Source: Branchipolynoe longqiensis (lineage: Eukaryota > Annelida > Polychaeta > Phyllodocida > Polynoidae). Taken from it: a stretch of 64,000 nt of DNA. The notes beneath the pieces were generated by a model that was not told the DNA's origin, ran no database searches, and saw only the letters and a list, made by a program, of their open reading frames with translations. Where the stretch lies: contig CM059191.1 of NCBI GenBank assembly GCA_030323885.1, positions 1,116,001-1,180,000 of the forward strand, given 5' to 3'. Every line of letters starts with the position of its first letter. The first letter of the stretch is position 1. Positions 31,801 to 40,399 of this stretch are shown one piece after another. The position numbers were made by a program, and so were the translations under genes.

Positions 31801-33894
31801 TATTTTCTATCAAGTACCGCACCGGAGCAATATGAGAGATCATGCCTTAAATAGAATAAAGATGTATGTTCCTCTGGTTTCTTGCAGGCCTCATCACTGA
31901 ATTGTTCGCATTCCTTCTGCTCCTACTGCATCCAGAGGTGGATGTTGCGGAAGAAGGAGTGCCCGAACTGTCGCAAGACCATTACATCGACAGTGCCATC
32001 ACTGGTGCTTGACAACTATATTAACAAAGTAGTTACCTGTCTAAGCCAAGACCTACAGGAACACCGCAAGATGATTATTATTGAGCGCAAAGGTACGACT
32101 CCCACAAAGCCTTTGGCTTATTGATGGGCTTTGAATTTCCATGTTATTCTTCCAGCAGAAAAGAAGTGGCAATGTAATTTATGTGGAATATACATGAGAG
32201 TATGTAGCGTAAGCTTGCGTTTTCTATGAGATTATAGCTTTTGTCCTAGGATGGATGGATGGATAAGCATCACGACTCATTCAGAAGGCTAAACTTAGGT
32301 CCTTTGAATTTGATATTGCAATTTGCATAAAAAAATTTAATGCTAATACATAAGAATATATATGAACCATGATGTATTTTAAGTAGTAAGCCTAAAGATT
32401 CCCTTATTCCAAAGGTATTTTTCAGGGATAAAACTGCCATGTTTTCCGTGCTCTTAACATTCTAAAATATTTTGATAGGGTTTCGAAGGCAAACCAGTTA
32501 GCTCCCTCCACCCCCCTACGACCCTTTCGGCACCTCCCATAAGCTTAGCATTGTCAGAGAATCACAGAAATTTAGCCGTAGTCAGATTCCCTTCTTTTTT
32601 GTTGTTATTTGTTGATGATTTTTATCCCTGATTATTATAGGACAGGATTGCCGAATCAGTAAGAGTACTGTCTAGGTTCCTATGCGGGAGGTTGGGAGTT
32701 TGAATCCTGGCTGAGTAAAACCAATGACTTACAGACTGTATACCTGTTGCTACCTAGCATGGCACTCAACATTAATAAGATAAGTCAAGGACTGGTTTGC
32801 TCAGTATCAGGATAATGTGACTGAGTGGGAGATTGGGTTATGATGCTGGTAGTGTGATCTTCAAATGGGGCAACACTATAAATTCATCATGAGTGTGCAC
32901 TTACACAAGTCAGTACCAGGCCTGCTCTAACCTCAGATGTTGCTAGGATGTAAAGCACAAACAAACCCATGGTTGTTGATGAAACCGTTCATTATATCTT
33001 TGCTGAAAATCAGGTGTTTTTTTTGTACATTAGTTGATTAAGCAGGGGAAATTTCAATTGTGAATGATTGGTCTTGCTCATTCCACTACTTCTCCTTGCC
33101 CTATCCTAATAATGCCGAGCGCCTGGCTAGGAAGCGACAAGTATAACATTTTAAGTCATTGGTTTCACTCTACCACGGTTCGAAGACATGAGCTCAAATC
33201 CCACGACCTACCAAAACAGGAGGTGGATGCTCAACTCATTCGGCCATCCGTCTGGCCTAATATTAACAGTTTACTTTTGCTTGTTGCAGCGGAACAGGAG
33301 CAGTTCGAGAAGGAACAGCAGAGTGATGTGGTGGTCATTGATGATGATTACCCAATTGGAGCATTGCCTGGTCAGGCACAAGCACAAGCCCGGGTGCAAG
33401 GTCAGGCACAAGCCCTGGTGCAAGTTCAGGCACAAGCACAAGCTAGACCACAGGCACACGCACAAGCTAGACCACAGGCACACGCACAAGCTAGACCACA
33501 GGCACACGCACAAGCTAGACCACAGGCACACGCACAAGCTAGACCACAGGCACACGCACAAGCTAGACCACAGGCACACGCACAAGCTAGACCACAGGCA
33601 CACGCACAAGCTCAAGCTAGGACACAGGCACACGCACAAGCCCGGCATGGGTCGACATGGGCACAGGTACAAGGACGATCATCATATAACGATGAAAGGA
33701 CACAGTACCAGCTGTTACAAATTGAACATTATAGTGGTAACCAGGCAACCACGAGTGGCACAAGTGGGCAGTCCAACAGCAGGGTGAGAACGACGCATCT
33801 CAGCCAGTCAGGCAGTGGGCGGTATCACAGCCGACCTGGCCGCCACCGGCATGAGGAACGGGACAGTCGGAGTAGCCGTGACAGGAGATACTAG
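19776..33894 (+). CDS. RNF8: RNF8-like FHA/RING E3 ubiquitin ligase (5' exon missing)
   Basis: RNF8 binds phosphothreonine on MDC1 through its FHA domain and ubiquitinates chromatin proteins at DNA breaks. Eight exons are read: 19776-19889, 21237-21521, 22256-22537, 23982-24266, 29459-29524, 30744-30857, 31888-32092 and 33290-33894, all with AG/GT borders and matching phases. The order is FHA (MGR, VSRKH, GSSNGVWVN), a coiled coil of about 210 residues, RING (CAIC, CSHSFCSYC, CPNC; C3HC4), the RNF8-specific stretch SLVLDNYINKVV, then a 200-residue tail with VVVIDDDY and Gln/Ala repeats. About 651 residues are visible against 485 in human RNF8. The assignment to RNF8 rather than CHFR rests on the post-RING SLVLDN segment. 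The N-terminal exon and promoter were not found. Confidence 0.88.
21237..21521 (+). CDS. RNF8: RNF8 exon: FHA domain, second part
   Basis: 95 codons, phase 0. Starts GSSNGVWVNRSQIK, the FHA Ser-x-Asn-Gly loop, followed by LLKDGDIVEIGL, then a linker. Bordered by TATGTAG and GTGTGT. Confidence 0.88.
21655..21750 (+). other. tRNA-like sequence, probably a SINE head or tRNA pseudogene
   Basis: Contains an A-box-like TAGTATAATGGTTAG and a B-box-like GGTTCGAATCC about 45 bp apart. A normal cloverleaf does not fold: the anticodon arm CACTAC/GTAGTG has a 14-base loop. GCATCTG/TAGGTGC can pair as a 7-bp outer stem. It lies directly upstream of a LINE-3'-end-like stretch (21780-22225), so it may be the head of a composite SINE. 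Confidence 0.4.
21780..22225 (+). mobile_element. 3'-end fragment of the CR1/L2-like LINE
   Basis: Contains GGAAGACCAGTGC followed by an inverted ACACTGAC, then GAATAAAAACACTTG and an A-rich tail, as at the 3' end of the LINE at 28890-28960. Lies in an RNF8 intron, ending about 30 bp before exon 22256. Confidence 0.65.
22256..22537 (+). CDS. RNF8: RNF8 exon: coiled coil 1
   Basis: 94 codons, phase 0, bordered by CACTAG-type acceptor (AACTAG) and GTAGGG. Rich in Glu, Gln, Lys and Leu with heptad-like spacing (KAEEQRQLEKRVAQQEVLEQ). Similar in length and sequence to the next exon, suggesting exon duplication. RNF8 uses a coiled coil to dimerise and to bind UBC13-type partners. Confidence 0.85.
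22985..23912. mobile_element. MITE with GTCGTTCTC ends, carrying a nested MITE
   Basis: The left end GTCGTTCTCAAACTGTGTACC is matched in inverted form by GTGGTACACAGTTTCTGAG at 23876-23894 and AACGACCC near 23900. A second, uninterrupted copy lies at 43704-44281. The extra 360 bp here are the nested element at 23097-23460. Located in an RNF8 intron. Confidence 0.75.
23097..23463. mobile_element. Nested MITE with GCAGGATTTCA ends
   Basis: The left end ACCGGCTGTAGGATTTCACG and the right end ATTTCATGG.../GAAATCCTGCAGAC-type sequence form short inverted repeats. A 5-bp duplication TGAAG flanks it, and comparison with the copy at 43704 shows the uninterrupted target. Confidence 0.7.
23982..24266 (+). 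CDS. RNF8: RNF8 exon: coiled coil 2
   Basis: 95 codons, phase 0, bordered by GATAG and GTAGGC. Encodes LKAEEQALLEQRLTQQVMM and further Glu/Gln-rich heptads. The alignment KAEEQ-LE-R-QQ with the previous exon supports duplication. Confidence 0.85.
24310..24480 (+). mobile_element. Fragment of the CAGGGATGAAAG-end MITE family
   Basis: AAAGATCTCCAC near 24326 and GCCAGAGAATCACAGAAATTT near 24421 match parts of the elements at 32520-32600 and 44365-44735. Degraded. Confidence 0.5.
24485..24775 (+). mobile_element. SINE-2 copy, headless
   Basis: Matches SINE-2 (58430-58735) from CCAATTTGGATTTCCACCGC to TATAAATCTTCAAGAAAAAT. The tRNA head is missing. An 80-bp insertion within it (TGAATATGGCCATAGCTGCC...GGCGTAAAAC) resembles 59225-59270. 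Confidence 0.75.
24780..25440. other. Unannotated part of an RNF8 intron
   Basis: No gene recognised. May include the untranslated 5' end of the LINE that follows. Confidence 0.4.
25444..28444 (+). pseudogene. LINE ORF2: AP-endonuclease plus reverse transcriptase
   Basis: The endonuclease region has IGHLNIQSLPNKIDQL, SETWL, GNIYRPPDG, ILGDFNVDY and a final SDHKP. The RT has ELRPISILPLPGKIIEQI, GFRKNKSTTGAL, VFLDFKKAFDTIDH, GVPQGSALGPLL, then the catalytic FADDAALTV at about 27638. The C-terminal part has YKYLGTTLDSTL. Two lesions are seen: loss of one base near 27580 after GPLL, which ends the first frame at 27594, and an in-frame TGA at about 27800. Otherwise the 1,000-codon frame is intact, so the copy is recent. 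Motifs place it in the CR1/L2 (Jockey-superfamily) group. The clade is not resolved. Confidence 0.85.
25444..28960 (+). mobile_element. CR1/L2-like LINE, nearly intact
   Basis: A 3.5-kb non-LTR element in the 5.2-kb RNF8 intron: one long ORF with endonuclease and reverse transcriptase, a 500-bp 3' region with the hairpin GGAAGACCAGTGC...GCGCTGAC at 28890-28913, GAATAAATAC, then a CCCCAAAAAAAAA tail. It is inserted in the same orientation as the gene. The 5' edge is uncertain. Confidence 0.8.
28961..29458. other. Intron sequence with an unplaced GC-richer block
   Basis: 28965-29175 (GGTGCCGCCAGGACTGCTC... to GAAATAAAACC) looks like the 3' end of some repeat, with AATAAA-like text at 29169. 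A loosely similar block lies at 62000-62260. The rest is AT-rich. Confidence 0.35.
29459..29524 (+). CDS. RNF8: RNF8 exon: end of coiled coil
   Basis: 22 codons, phase 0, LRMALEKEQESLQAQLGTL then KTE, bordered by TCCAG and GTAAGA. Short, but frame, splice sites and composition fit its neighbours. Confidence 0.75.
29605..29905 (-). mobile_element. SINE-1 copy, minus strand
   Basis: Reverse complement of the SINE from the tail (GTTTTACATCCTGGCAACAT) to the head-proximal ACTCGACCGGG. Its B box is partly lost. Confidence 0.8.
30030..30338 (+). mobile_element. SINE-1 copy
   Basis: The head has GAATGAGTTGAGCGCCTG and B box GGTTCGAACCC, then the body, internally shortened after GGTCATGGTGC, then GACCTTAGATGTTGCCAGGACG and an (ACAA)n tail. 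Confidence 0.85.
30550..30690. repeat. Short tandem repeat, about 35-bp unit
   Basis: GGCTACTATTYGATGKAGG-type units follow each other four times, starting near 30555, 30587, 30624 and 30656. Lies 55 bp upstream of the RNF8 exon at 30744. Confidence 0.6.
30744..30857 (+). CDS. RNF8: RNF8 exon: start of RING
   Basis: 38 codons, phase 0, bordered by TTTAG and GTATGT. The helical lead-in VEEGKKRQEATKEEIM is followed by ELVCAICAELVVQ, the first CxxC of the RING. Confidence 0.88.
30960..31887. other. RNF8 intron, no repeat recognised
   Basis: AT-rich intron separating the first zinc-ligand pair from the rest of the RING. Nothing else supported. Confidence 0.45.
31888..32092 (+). CDS. RNF8: RNF8 exon: rest of RING and post-RING segment
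   Basis: Starts ASSLNCSHSFCSYCIQRW, then KKECPNCRKTI: the remaining Cys, His, CxxC and CPxC ligands. PSLVLDNYINKVV and ERK follow, the segment that ends vertebrate RNF8. Ends in phase 1 (AAAG before GTACGA), which joins correctly to the next exon. Confidence 0.9.
32490..32620. mobile_element. Fragment of the CAGGGATGAAAG-end MITE family
   Basis: AGCTTAGCATTGTCAGAGAA with TCACAGAAATTTAG matches 44420-44470 and 24420-24450. Ends not found. Confidence 0.45.
32636..32972 (+). mobile_element. SINE-1 copy, diverged
   Basis: The head GGATTGCCGAATCAGTAAGAG, a B-box-like TTTGAATCCTGGCTGAGT and the body with GTCAAGGACTGGTTTGCTC are all recognisable. It ends GTTGCTAGGATGTAAAGC with ACAAACAAA. Confidence 0.8.
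33035..33263 (-). mobile_element. SINE-1, alternative-tail subfamily, minus strand
   Basis: Reverse complement of the head (GATGGCCGAATGAGTTGAGC) and body, but after GATAGGGCAAGG the 3' part is the other tail (AGTGGAATGAG...GATTAAGCAGGGG region read in reverse), as in 39912 and 45881. Its head ends about 27 bp before the last RNF8 exon. Confidence 0.8.
33290..33894 (+). CDS. RNF8: RNF8 last exon: SIM-like motif and Gln/Ala repeat tail
   Basis: Enters in phase 1 after TTGTTGCAG and runs about 200 codons to the stop at 33892-33894. The acidic start EQEQFEKEQQSDVVVIDDDY contains a hydrophobic run followed by Asp, like a SUMO-interaction motif. Then comes a Gln/Ala-rich region with seven identical 24-bp units encoding ARPQAHAQ. 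The end is Ser/Arg/His rich (RYHSRPGRHRHEERDSRSSR). Vertebrate RNF8 has no such tail. The stop could be followed by more UTR; no AATAAA was noticed nearby. Confidence 0.8.
33445..33645 (+). repeat. 24-bp coding minisatellite in RNF8
   Basis: Unit GCACAAGCTAGACCACAGGC plus ACAC, seven identical copies then one diverged. In frame, so copy changes would keep the reading frame. The period is also a multiple of three on the other frames and strand, which explains long shadow frames here. Confidence 0.9.
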
Positions 33895-33924
33895 CCGCAT
33901 CGCATTTGCTTTCCATGATTATTG

Positions 33925-33985
33925 TTCAGGGATGGAAGATCTCCACGATTTTGTGGATTTCCACGATTTTTGATATTCACCTATT
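33925..33985 (+). mobile_element. End of a CAGGGATGAAAG-type MITE
   Basis: CAGGGATGGAAGATCTCCACG matches the inverted end at 44700-44735. The other end is not clear, possibly near 34495. Confidence 0.45.
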
Positions 33986-34057
33986 AACATCCACAAAATG
34001 CCTAGGATGTTATATGACAGCAATTGGTTAGTCCGAATCCTGTTCTTATATGACCTT

Positions 34058-34385
34058 GACCAGGCGGGATGGCCGAATGAGTTAGAGCGCCCGTCTCCCT
34101 TGCTGGTAGGTTGTGGGTTCGAACCCTGGTTGAGTCAAATTAATGACTTAAAAATTGATACTTGTCGCTTCCTTGCCTGGCGCTCGGCATTAATAGGATA
34201 GGGCAGGGACTGGTTGGCTTAGTGTCAGGATAATGTGACTGAGTGGGATATCAGGTCATGGTGCCCGTGGCCTGGTTTCCCAGTGGGGTAGCACTATAAA
34301 GTCACCATGAGTGCGCACTGCCACAAGTCGGTACCCGTCCTGATATGACCTTAGATGTTGCTAGGACGTAAAACAACAAACAAAC
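34058..34385 (+). mobile_element. Full-length SINE-1 with 11-bp target duplication
   Basis: 328 bp from GACCAGGCGGGATGGCC to the (ACAA)n tail, flanked by TATATGACCTT at 34047-34057 and 34386-34396. The head resembles tRNA-Ser/Leu (GATGGCCGAATGAGTTAGAGC, B box GGTTCGAACCC) and supplies an internal RNA polymerase III promoter. It landed in the tail of an older SINE-1: the right flank reads AGATGTTGATAGAACATAAG. Confidence 0.92.
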
Positions 34386-34399
34386 TATATGACCTTAGA

Positions 34400-34980
34400 T
34401 GTTGATAGAACATAAGACCCAAATAAGAAAGTTGTGCATGGGCCATAATACAATCATAAGGAGAGAGTTGACACCTGACTTCTGGCATTTTTCCCTGATT
34501 GCCTATTGAGCAAGTGACTGAATTTTCTACTTGCTTGAGTAGCAAGACTATTTGCCCAAGTCAGTCAATTGAAACTGAAATCTGCTACTGCAGATCAGAA
34601 AAATAATGACTTGCTTGTTCGGGCAGGTCACTGAGAACTTCACCTGCCCGACCGAGTAAACTAGGCACCCCTGGCAACTGGGCAGTCCTTATTGTGCTAC
34701 CCTGCCTGATATCACTAATCATATGGTGGGGGGAGGGGGCATATCCGTATTTGAGCGGAAATTCGTCATTGGTTCTGCCGGAACCCATTAGGTGGCGCCA
34801 GGATCGCTGACTCATTTCGTTATACATTTACTTTATTATTTTAGTTTGGAATGAAAACATGCAAAATAATTTGGGTCTACACCCCCGAAATGCTGGAGAT
34901 TATTATATGCTTGTATGATTTGCAGCAGGGAATGGTTCGATTAAATAGACTTTAATGCTACTACGGTGAACAAATATTTC
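34400..34980. other. Unannotated AT-rich spacer
   Basis: No gene. The right end may include the start of the MITE that finishes at 35100. Confidence 0.35.
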
Positions 34981-34984
34981 ATGT

Positions 34985-35098
34985 TTAATAAGTGCATCAG
35001 TATCTAAGTTGGCTATGTTGGATCAAATGTAGACAAATGCTTCGGTTTCGAAAAATGTCTGTTTTCATCGAACTATGCAACTTTAATGTATTTAATAT
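34985..35098. mobile_element. Right part of a TTAAAGTTGCATAG-end MITE
   Basis: GTGCATCAGTATCTAAGTTG to CATCGAACTATGCAACTTTAA, matching 46510-46606 and 2995-3086. Confidence 0.6.
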
Positions 35099-35280
35099 TC
35101 TCTGGTTAAGAATCTGTTTGGTATGAATGGGCGCATTAATTGTATGCCCAGAGCATTCAACCCAGTAAAAACTTAGAACTAAGGTCACTATAGTTCTACA
35201 AAGTCGCCTGATTATGTCCGTCCAAAGTAGACCACAAAGAAAATTCTGTAGCGATGGAGTACTTTGATTCTCTTTGGCCA

Positions 35281-35626
35281 TAATCGATTAATCATCTCGG
35301 ATCATCCCAACCATTTTTTTTGCACATGTGCAGATCAAACTCGGGTTGCATAAATGAAAGTGCTCCGGGCAGAAAAAATGGCGGATTGAGTGTAGTGTAC
35401 CTGCACGTAAATAAAGCACTAAAACACGTAGCGTTACAGCCTGACACTTCAGGTACCAGCACAAATGTGTCGTCATTGCTTCTGATGCCCCCAGCCAAGA
35501 CATGGGCATTGGAGGCGGGTTATTTTGCACACGGCCTGTGTATTTTTTAGGTACACCATGGGGTGTTCTATTTGAAATTCTAACGACCGGGATGATCCGA
35601 ATGGTCTGGACCGTCATAATCGATTA
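35281..35626. mobile_element. MITE with TAATCGATTA ends, copy 1
   Basis: Inverted ends: left TAATCGATTA followed by CTCGGATCATCCC; right GGGATGATCCGAATGG then CATAATCGATTA. A second copy lies at 47041-47328. Confidence 0.7.
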
Positions 35627-35629
35627 CAA

Positions 35630-36470
35630 CCATAGTGTGCTCATGTGCGGGCAGTGTATTATTCTATGACGGAACGATTGTTTCCAGGAAGGGGAAAGTA
35701 ATCGAGGAAATACGGTATACCTTTTGACTGACCATGTTAAGCAATGCAAGCTTTTCCGACTGGCTTGAAGTGCACTTACATTATTGTATTGTATCAAACA
35801 TAGTCTTAAAGATGAACCAAATTGTACCAACTGTTAGAGTGTTCAGAATTTCTGAGAATTTCTAAGTCTAAAGTTTATTTTAAATTGCGAGAGATGTATC
35901 AACATTAAAAAAAAAAAAAAAATTAAGGACACACTTATACTATTAGTTTATAGTATAAATGTGTCCCTCAGATTTCTTTGGGGGGATGAAACATCTAATC
36001 CTTCCTAATGTCTACGTTGCCGACCCATGGGCCCGCACAGCCCGTCAGTGCCAATGCCTTCTGATATATATAGCTACATGGGGGAACTGCAGCGTTAGGG
36101 TTATCTTTAGGTTTACGGTGTTTGTGATGAGGACCCCGAGATACCCGTAAGTAACCGTGTGGCATTGGCTTGGGCCAACCCTTAATGAAAGTCATGTGTG
36201 GGACGAGATGAATCCTGCTTCTGTGGACATCAAACACAAATATTGCTCCTGCAGAGATCAAACAAAACTACTCCCCTTCTGCAGTAGCGACTGAGGGTTT
36301 TCAGGGTCGTATGTTTGTGTGTGTAAAATCCTCTGCGGTATTTTATATTTAACTATTAGCATTAAACAGAATTGCGATAATATCAAACTCCAACAACCAA
36401 CCATCTCTAGTTCCCTGAACCAACAAAAGAACAAAAATAAAGACACTTACTAAACAAGCCAATACATATG
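35630..36470. other. Unannotated spacer
   Basis: No gene or shared repeat recognised. Short open frames only. Confidence 0.4.
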
Positions 36471-36476
36471 TAAACC

Positions 36477-36855
36477 GGTGTGGCGTTTTCAGCGCCCGGT
36501 CAGTGTCAGCGGCCTGTCGTGGCTTCTGCGCATGCGCGGATTTTAAGACATATGCAAAACACCCATGCCCTCGCCGGCTACAAGCTCAGCCACGGTACCC
36601 GGCAGTGTCAGAGACCGATTAGGCCGAAATCTATTGAATGCGATCATATTTAACAGAATTACATACTCAAATAATGAAATTTAATTAAATTAACCTTAAA
36701 TTCCAAGCGATATTAACGTAGCAGCTAGATCAGCGTCGAATCGCCGAGTGTAAACAAAACAAATAGCAGTGATCGCCGCAACGTGCGAAAATCCGCGCAT
36801 GCGCAGAAGCCACGACAGGCCGCTGACACTGACCGGGCGCTGAAAACGCCACACC
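36477..36855. mobile_element. 379-bp MITE with perfect 68-bp TIRs
   Basis: 36477-36544 (GGTGTGGCGTTTTCAGCGCC onward) is the exact reverse complement of 36788-36855. The TIRs are GC-rich with TGCGCATGCGC; the spacer is AT-rich. No clear target duplication was found. Confidence 0.85.
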
Positions 36856-36931
36856 TGAAACAATGTCATGTTTAGAAAAAATGAGTTAATATTTAGTGAT
36901 TACATTTTTCTTCAACCAAGATTGTTAACTG

Positions 36932-37472
36932 AGGGTTGCCACACGTCATGGAAAGGTTTTTTTTAAGGTCAGTGAAATGTCAGGGACTTTTGGAATTTGT
37001 CAAGGAAAACTGGAATTTTGAAAAAATGTCATGTAAAATTGATCCTTGTCAGGGAACATTCTAATTTCCAGATCTATGCACAAAGGATTGGCCAACTCTC
37101 GAAACCTGTGTATATTGAAGAAAAGAAAATATACCAGATTCCACTCTGCTCAACAAGTATACCGCATATTTATGCAATTATTTGAGCATATATTTGGTTG
37201 TCATCAAAAGTAACAACGTATGGGGCTTTGCTGTGACCTGGAACAATTGCCTTGGCTACAGGAGTTGCCAAGAAAGGTTTATAACAGTTTATTGTATGGT
37301 GTTTCGAAAGTCTGTGACTAAAATAACAAAATAAAGGGGAGGAAAGGACGGATGTAGGGGTGGTTGGAAGCCGTTTAATAAAAAGATTTTCTTGTCTTAT
37401 TTGTCAGGGAAAAATGAAATTTGTCAGGGAAATGTGAGGGAATTTTGACATCTCTGGGTTGTGTCAACCCTG
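36932..37472. mobile_element. MITE-like element with AGGGTTGNCAC ends
   Basis: The left end AGGGTTGCCACACGTCATGG and the right end GGGTTGTGTCAACCCTG are inverted. The interior repeats TTTGTCAGGGAA-like words several times (36975-37440). Confidence 0.55.
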
Positions 37473-37474
37473 TA

Positions 37475-38300
37475 ACTATATGAAACCATTATTATATTGA
37501 TATATTTCTTCGTGACGATGATGGCCACATAATGAAAAAATAGGTTCTTATATGATCATCACAGTTAAGCAAGTGTCGCCACTACTTGACTAGATGACTG
37601 TCTGAAAAAAATGAGGTGCTGTAGACCTTTCAATACAAATATATTGTCATGAATCTGACCTTTGTTGTAGTCAATGTCATCATCATCTCCACCATCATCG
37701 TCATTATCACCACCACCACCACCACGCCTGACTGGGCAATACATGGATAGGGCAAGGACTGATTTGCTCAGTATCAGGATAATGTGGTTGAGTGCGATAT
37801 TGGGTCGTTGTTATCGTCACATCATCACCATTATTGTCACCATCATATGAACTAATATGAAATATGGATACTCGATATGAGAAAAAATTAAGGGCTGCCT
37901 TGACACTGAAGGGTACAATGGGCAAGTTGATGTTATATTCACTGTAAGGAATCGTATTGGTCGTGTAGTCACTGATAACGGACGTTGCGGTTACTTAAAC
38001 ACAGCCAATGGATACCGTGTATTGTATAAGTTTTTAACAACTATTAACAAAATAAAAATAGTGTAATAGGATTAGAGTTAAAAGATTAATTTTGTTAGGA
38101 CAACAAATGCTGTCAGATTTGGAGTACTATTTCTATTTGAGACTTACAGTGAGAAAACTAATTTAAGGTAAATTTTAAAATGGTTTAACTTGAGGGTTTA
38201 GTTTCTATTGGAGTGACTACTGTGAGCATTGTGAAGAATGATTACTATAGTCACCTGATAACTGTTTCCTGATTTATTTATTGCACAAATCATTAACTAT
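37475..38300 (+). other. Spacer with a SINE-1 fragment at 37725-37805
   Basis: GATAGGGCAAGGACTGATTT to GGATAATGTGGTTGAGTG matches the SINE-1 body. The rest is AT-rich with a CATCATCAC-type microsatellite at 37678-37725. No gene. Confidence 0.55.
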
Positions 38301-38315
38301 GTAACATGGAAACCA

Positions 38316-38632
38316 GACTGGATGGCCGAATGAGTTAGAACGTCCGTATCCCGTGTTGGTAGATCGTGGGTTCGAACCCTGGTCGAGTCAAACCAATGAC
38401 TTAAAAATTGATGCTTGTTGCTTCCTAGCCAGGTGCTCGGCATTATTAGGATAGGGCTAGGACTGCTCTGCTCAGTGTCAGGATAATGTGAGATATCAGA
38501 TCATGGTGCTGGCAGCCTGGTCTCCAGTGGGGCAGCACTATAAAGTTGTCATGAGTGCGCATTTAAAAAAGTCGGTAACTGTCCTGATATAACCTTAGAT
38601 GTTGCCAGGACGTGCAACAAACAAACAAACAC
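38316..38632 (+). mobile_element. Full-length SINE-1 inside a MITE, 8-bp target duplication
   Basis: Head GACTGGATGGCCGAATGAG to (ACAA)n tail, flanked by GGAAACCA at 38308-38315 and 38633-38640. The flanks (ATGG before, AAATATGGTACAGTTTCTGAG after) are the right end of the GTCGTTCTC-end MITE family. Confidence 0.9.
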
Positions 38633-38639
38633 GGAAACC

Positions 38640-39905
38640 AAAAATATGGTACAGTTTCTGAGAGTAACCGATTATATACTCAAGTAAAAGTCGATTGCAT
38701 GTGAAAGTCAACCCCCTATTTTTAGCAAAAAAATCTGGAATTGTCCAGACCGTGTGTAAAAGTTGATGAAAGGTAAACATTTGTTGGTCAAGGTATTAAT
38801 CTGTACATAAAACTAACAAGATTGTCATGAATTTAAGGCAAATTTATATTATTGCAAATAGTAAATCAGTATTATTTCAAATAGTAAAACTGGTCTGGAG
38901 ATGTAGGTTCAAACGCCCTATAGCTGAAATGCTCGGTGCTTATAGTAAAACACTGCACACTAGTAACCACTACACATCTCTTTTGAATGTCATATCACCG
39001 AAAACAATATTTATGTAATAGCCGACCCCCTAATTTCGGCTTTAAAAATACCTAAAAATCTTTTGAAGAAGGATATACGGTAAGCCCGATTTTTGTTGGT
39101 CACATGTGACCTTCATCCTTGGCCAATGTCAGTTGACATTATTTAAGATATTGGGTAGTTTCCATTGCGGCTTCACAATGTATGTAATATTTCCCGTGTG
39201 TGTAAGATGTAGACTGGTTTGAGAAATAAAATTGACATTAAAAATAGTTTTGTGTTTCTATGACTATTTTGCACGTGTAAAGAATATAACTAAACACTTG
39301 TTAAGTGAATGATAAATCCATACAGATATCACCCTGCGGTTTTGTTTTGCTTATGGCTTTCCTAGTTGGTTTATACTACCTTCTTTTAATTGTCTATTGT
39401 TTTTAATGAAAAGAAAATTTTATCATTTTGACAAAAAAAAAAAAAAAGGATCAATGATATAGTAAATAAACATTGTATTGAACATAATGCAAATGCACAT
39501 TAAAACTATCACAATAACAAACCGAGAAACAAAACCACGTTGCGGAAGTAGAATTTTATTTTTATTTTACTGTGGTAGGTACTTTTAATGTCAATATCAT
39601 GAGGGGTGTGTGATGAAAATGAGAAATAGCGTACCTTGAGTAAGATTCGAATCCACATTTCGTCCAATTCCTAGTTACATTACAAAGTTTTCTCTAATTT
39701 AGTTAATTTAAGGAGGCTGTAACACGATCAAAGCAACTTTATTCTAAAAAATAACCAACCATAATTTGCATAGCTTAAAACAACCGATGCTCTAGGGAGT
39801 TATTTCATACCCAACCATGGTGTGAGGGTCTCTGTGGTCAAGTTGTCGTTCTTAGTGTCAATGGCGGTCCTTGGCGATGCAGGTTATGGCATATTACAGG
39901 CCTGG
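38640..39905. other. Unannotated AT-rich stretch
   Basis: Only the MITE end at 38633-38672 is recognisable. No gene. Confidence 0.4.
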
Positions 39906-39911
39906 GAAGTA

Positions 39912-40130
39912 AGTGGACCAGACTGGATGGCCGAATAAGTTGAGCGTCCAGCTCCTGTTTTGGTAGGTCGTGGGATTTGAACTCACCTGTTTGAACCCTG
40001 GTAGAGTCAAGCCGATGACTAAAAAAGTTATACTTGTTGCTTCCTAGCCAGGCGCTTGGCATTATTAGGACAGGGCAAGGAGCAGTTGAATGAGGAAGAC
40101 CAATGGTCCATGATTGAAAATGTAAATGTA
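39912..40130 (+). mobile_element. SINE-1, alternative-tail subfamily
   Basis: Head GACTGGATGGCCGAATAAG, a doubled B-box region, body to GACAGGGCAAGG, then the other tail (AGCAGTTGAATGAGGAAGACC...CCATGATTGAAAAT) ending in T-rich sequence. Confidence 0.85.
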
Positions 40131-40399
40131 TTTTTTTTTTTTAAATCTACTAATAAATTTCAATATAATGGTGTTATCCTTTAGGATGTCCGATTCGGCA
40201 AAGCTATGACCAATTATATGAAACTTAGCCTCTCTTGATCAAAATAACTGAGTTTTATCAGCTACGGTGGAACGACAAAGTTATAATAATGGGAGTTGGG
40301 GGCGGGGAGGATATTTCGTTGCACTACTGGTTGGGGGTCGGGGGACATTGTCAAAATAACAATTTTAAATGGGGTCTAGAGGCCACTGTACTAAACCTG

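Noticed and set aside
33271..33672. Cys/Leu/Trp-rich minus-strand frame
   Set aside because: Reverse of the 24-bp coding repeat of RNF8, open only because the period is a multiple of three.
34058..34140. tRNA-Ser/Leu gene at the heads of SINE-1 copies
   Set aside because: The same head is attached to the same 250-bp body in many places, so these are SINE heads.
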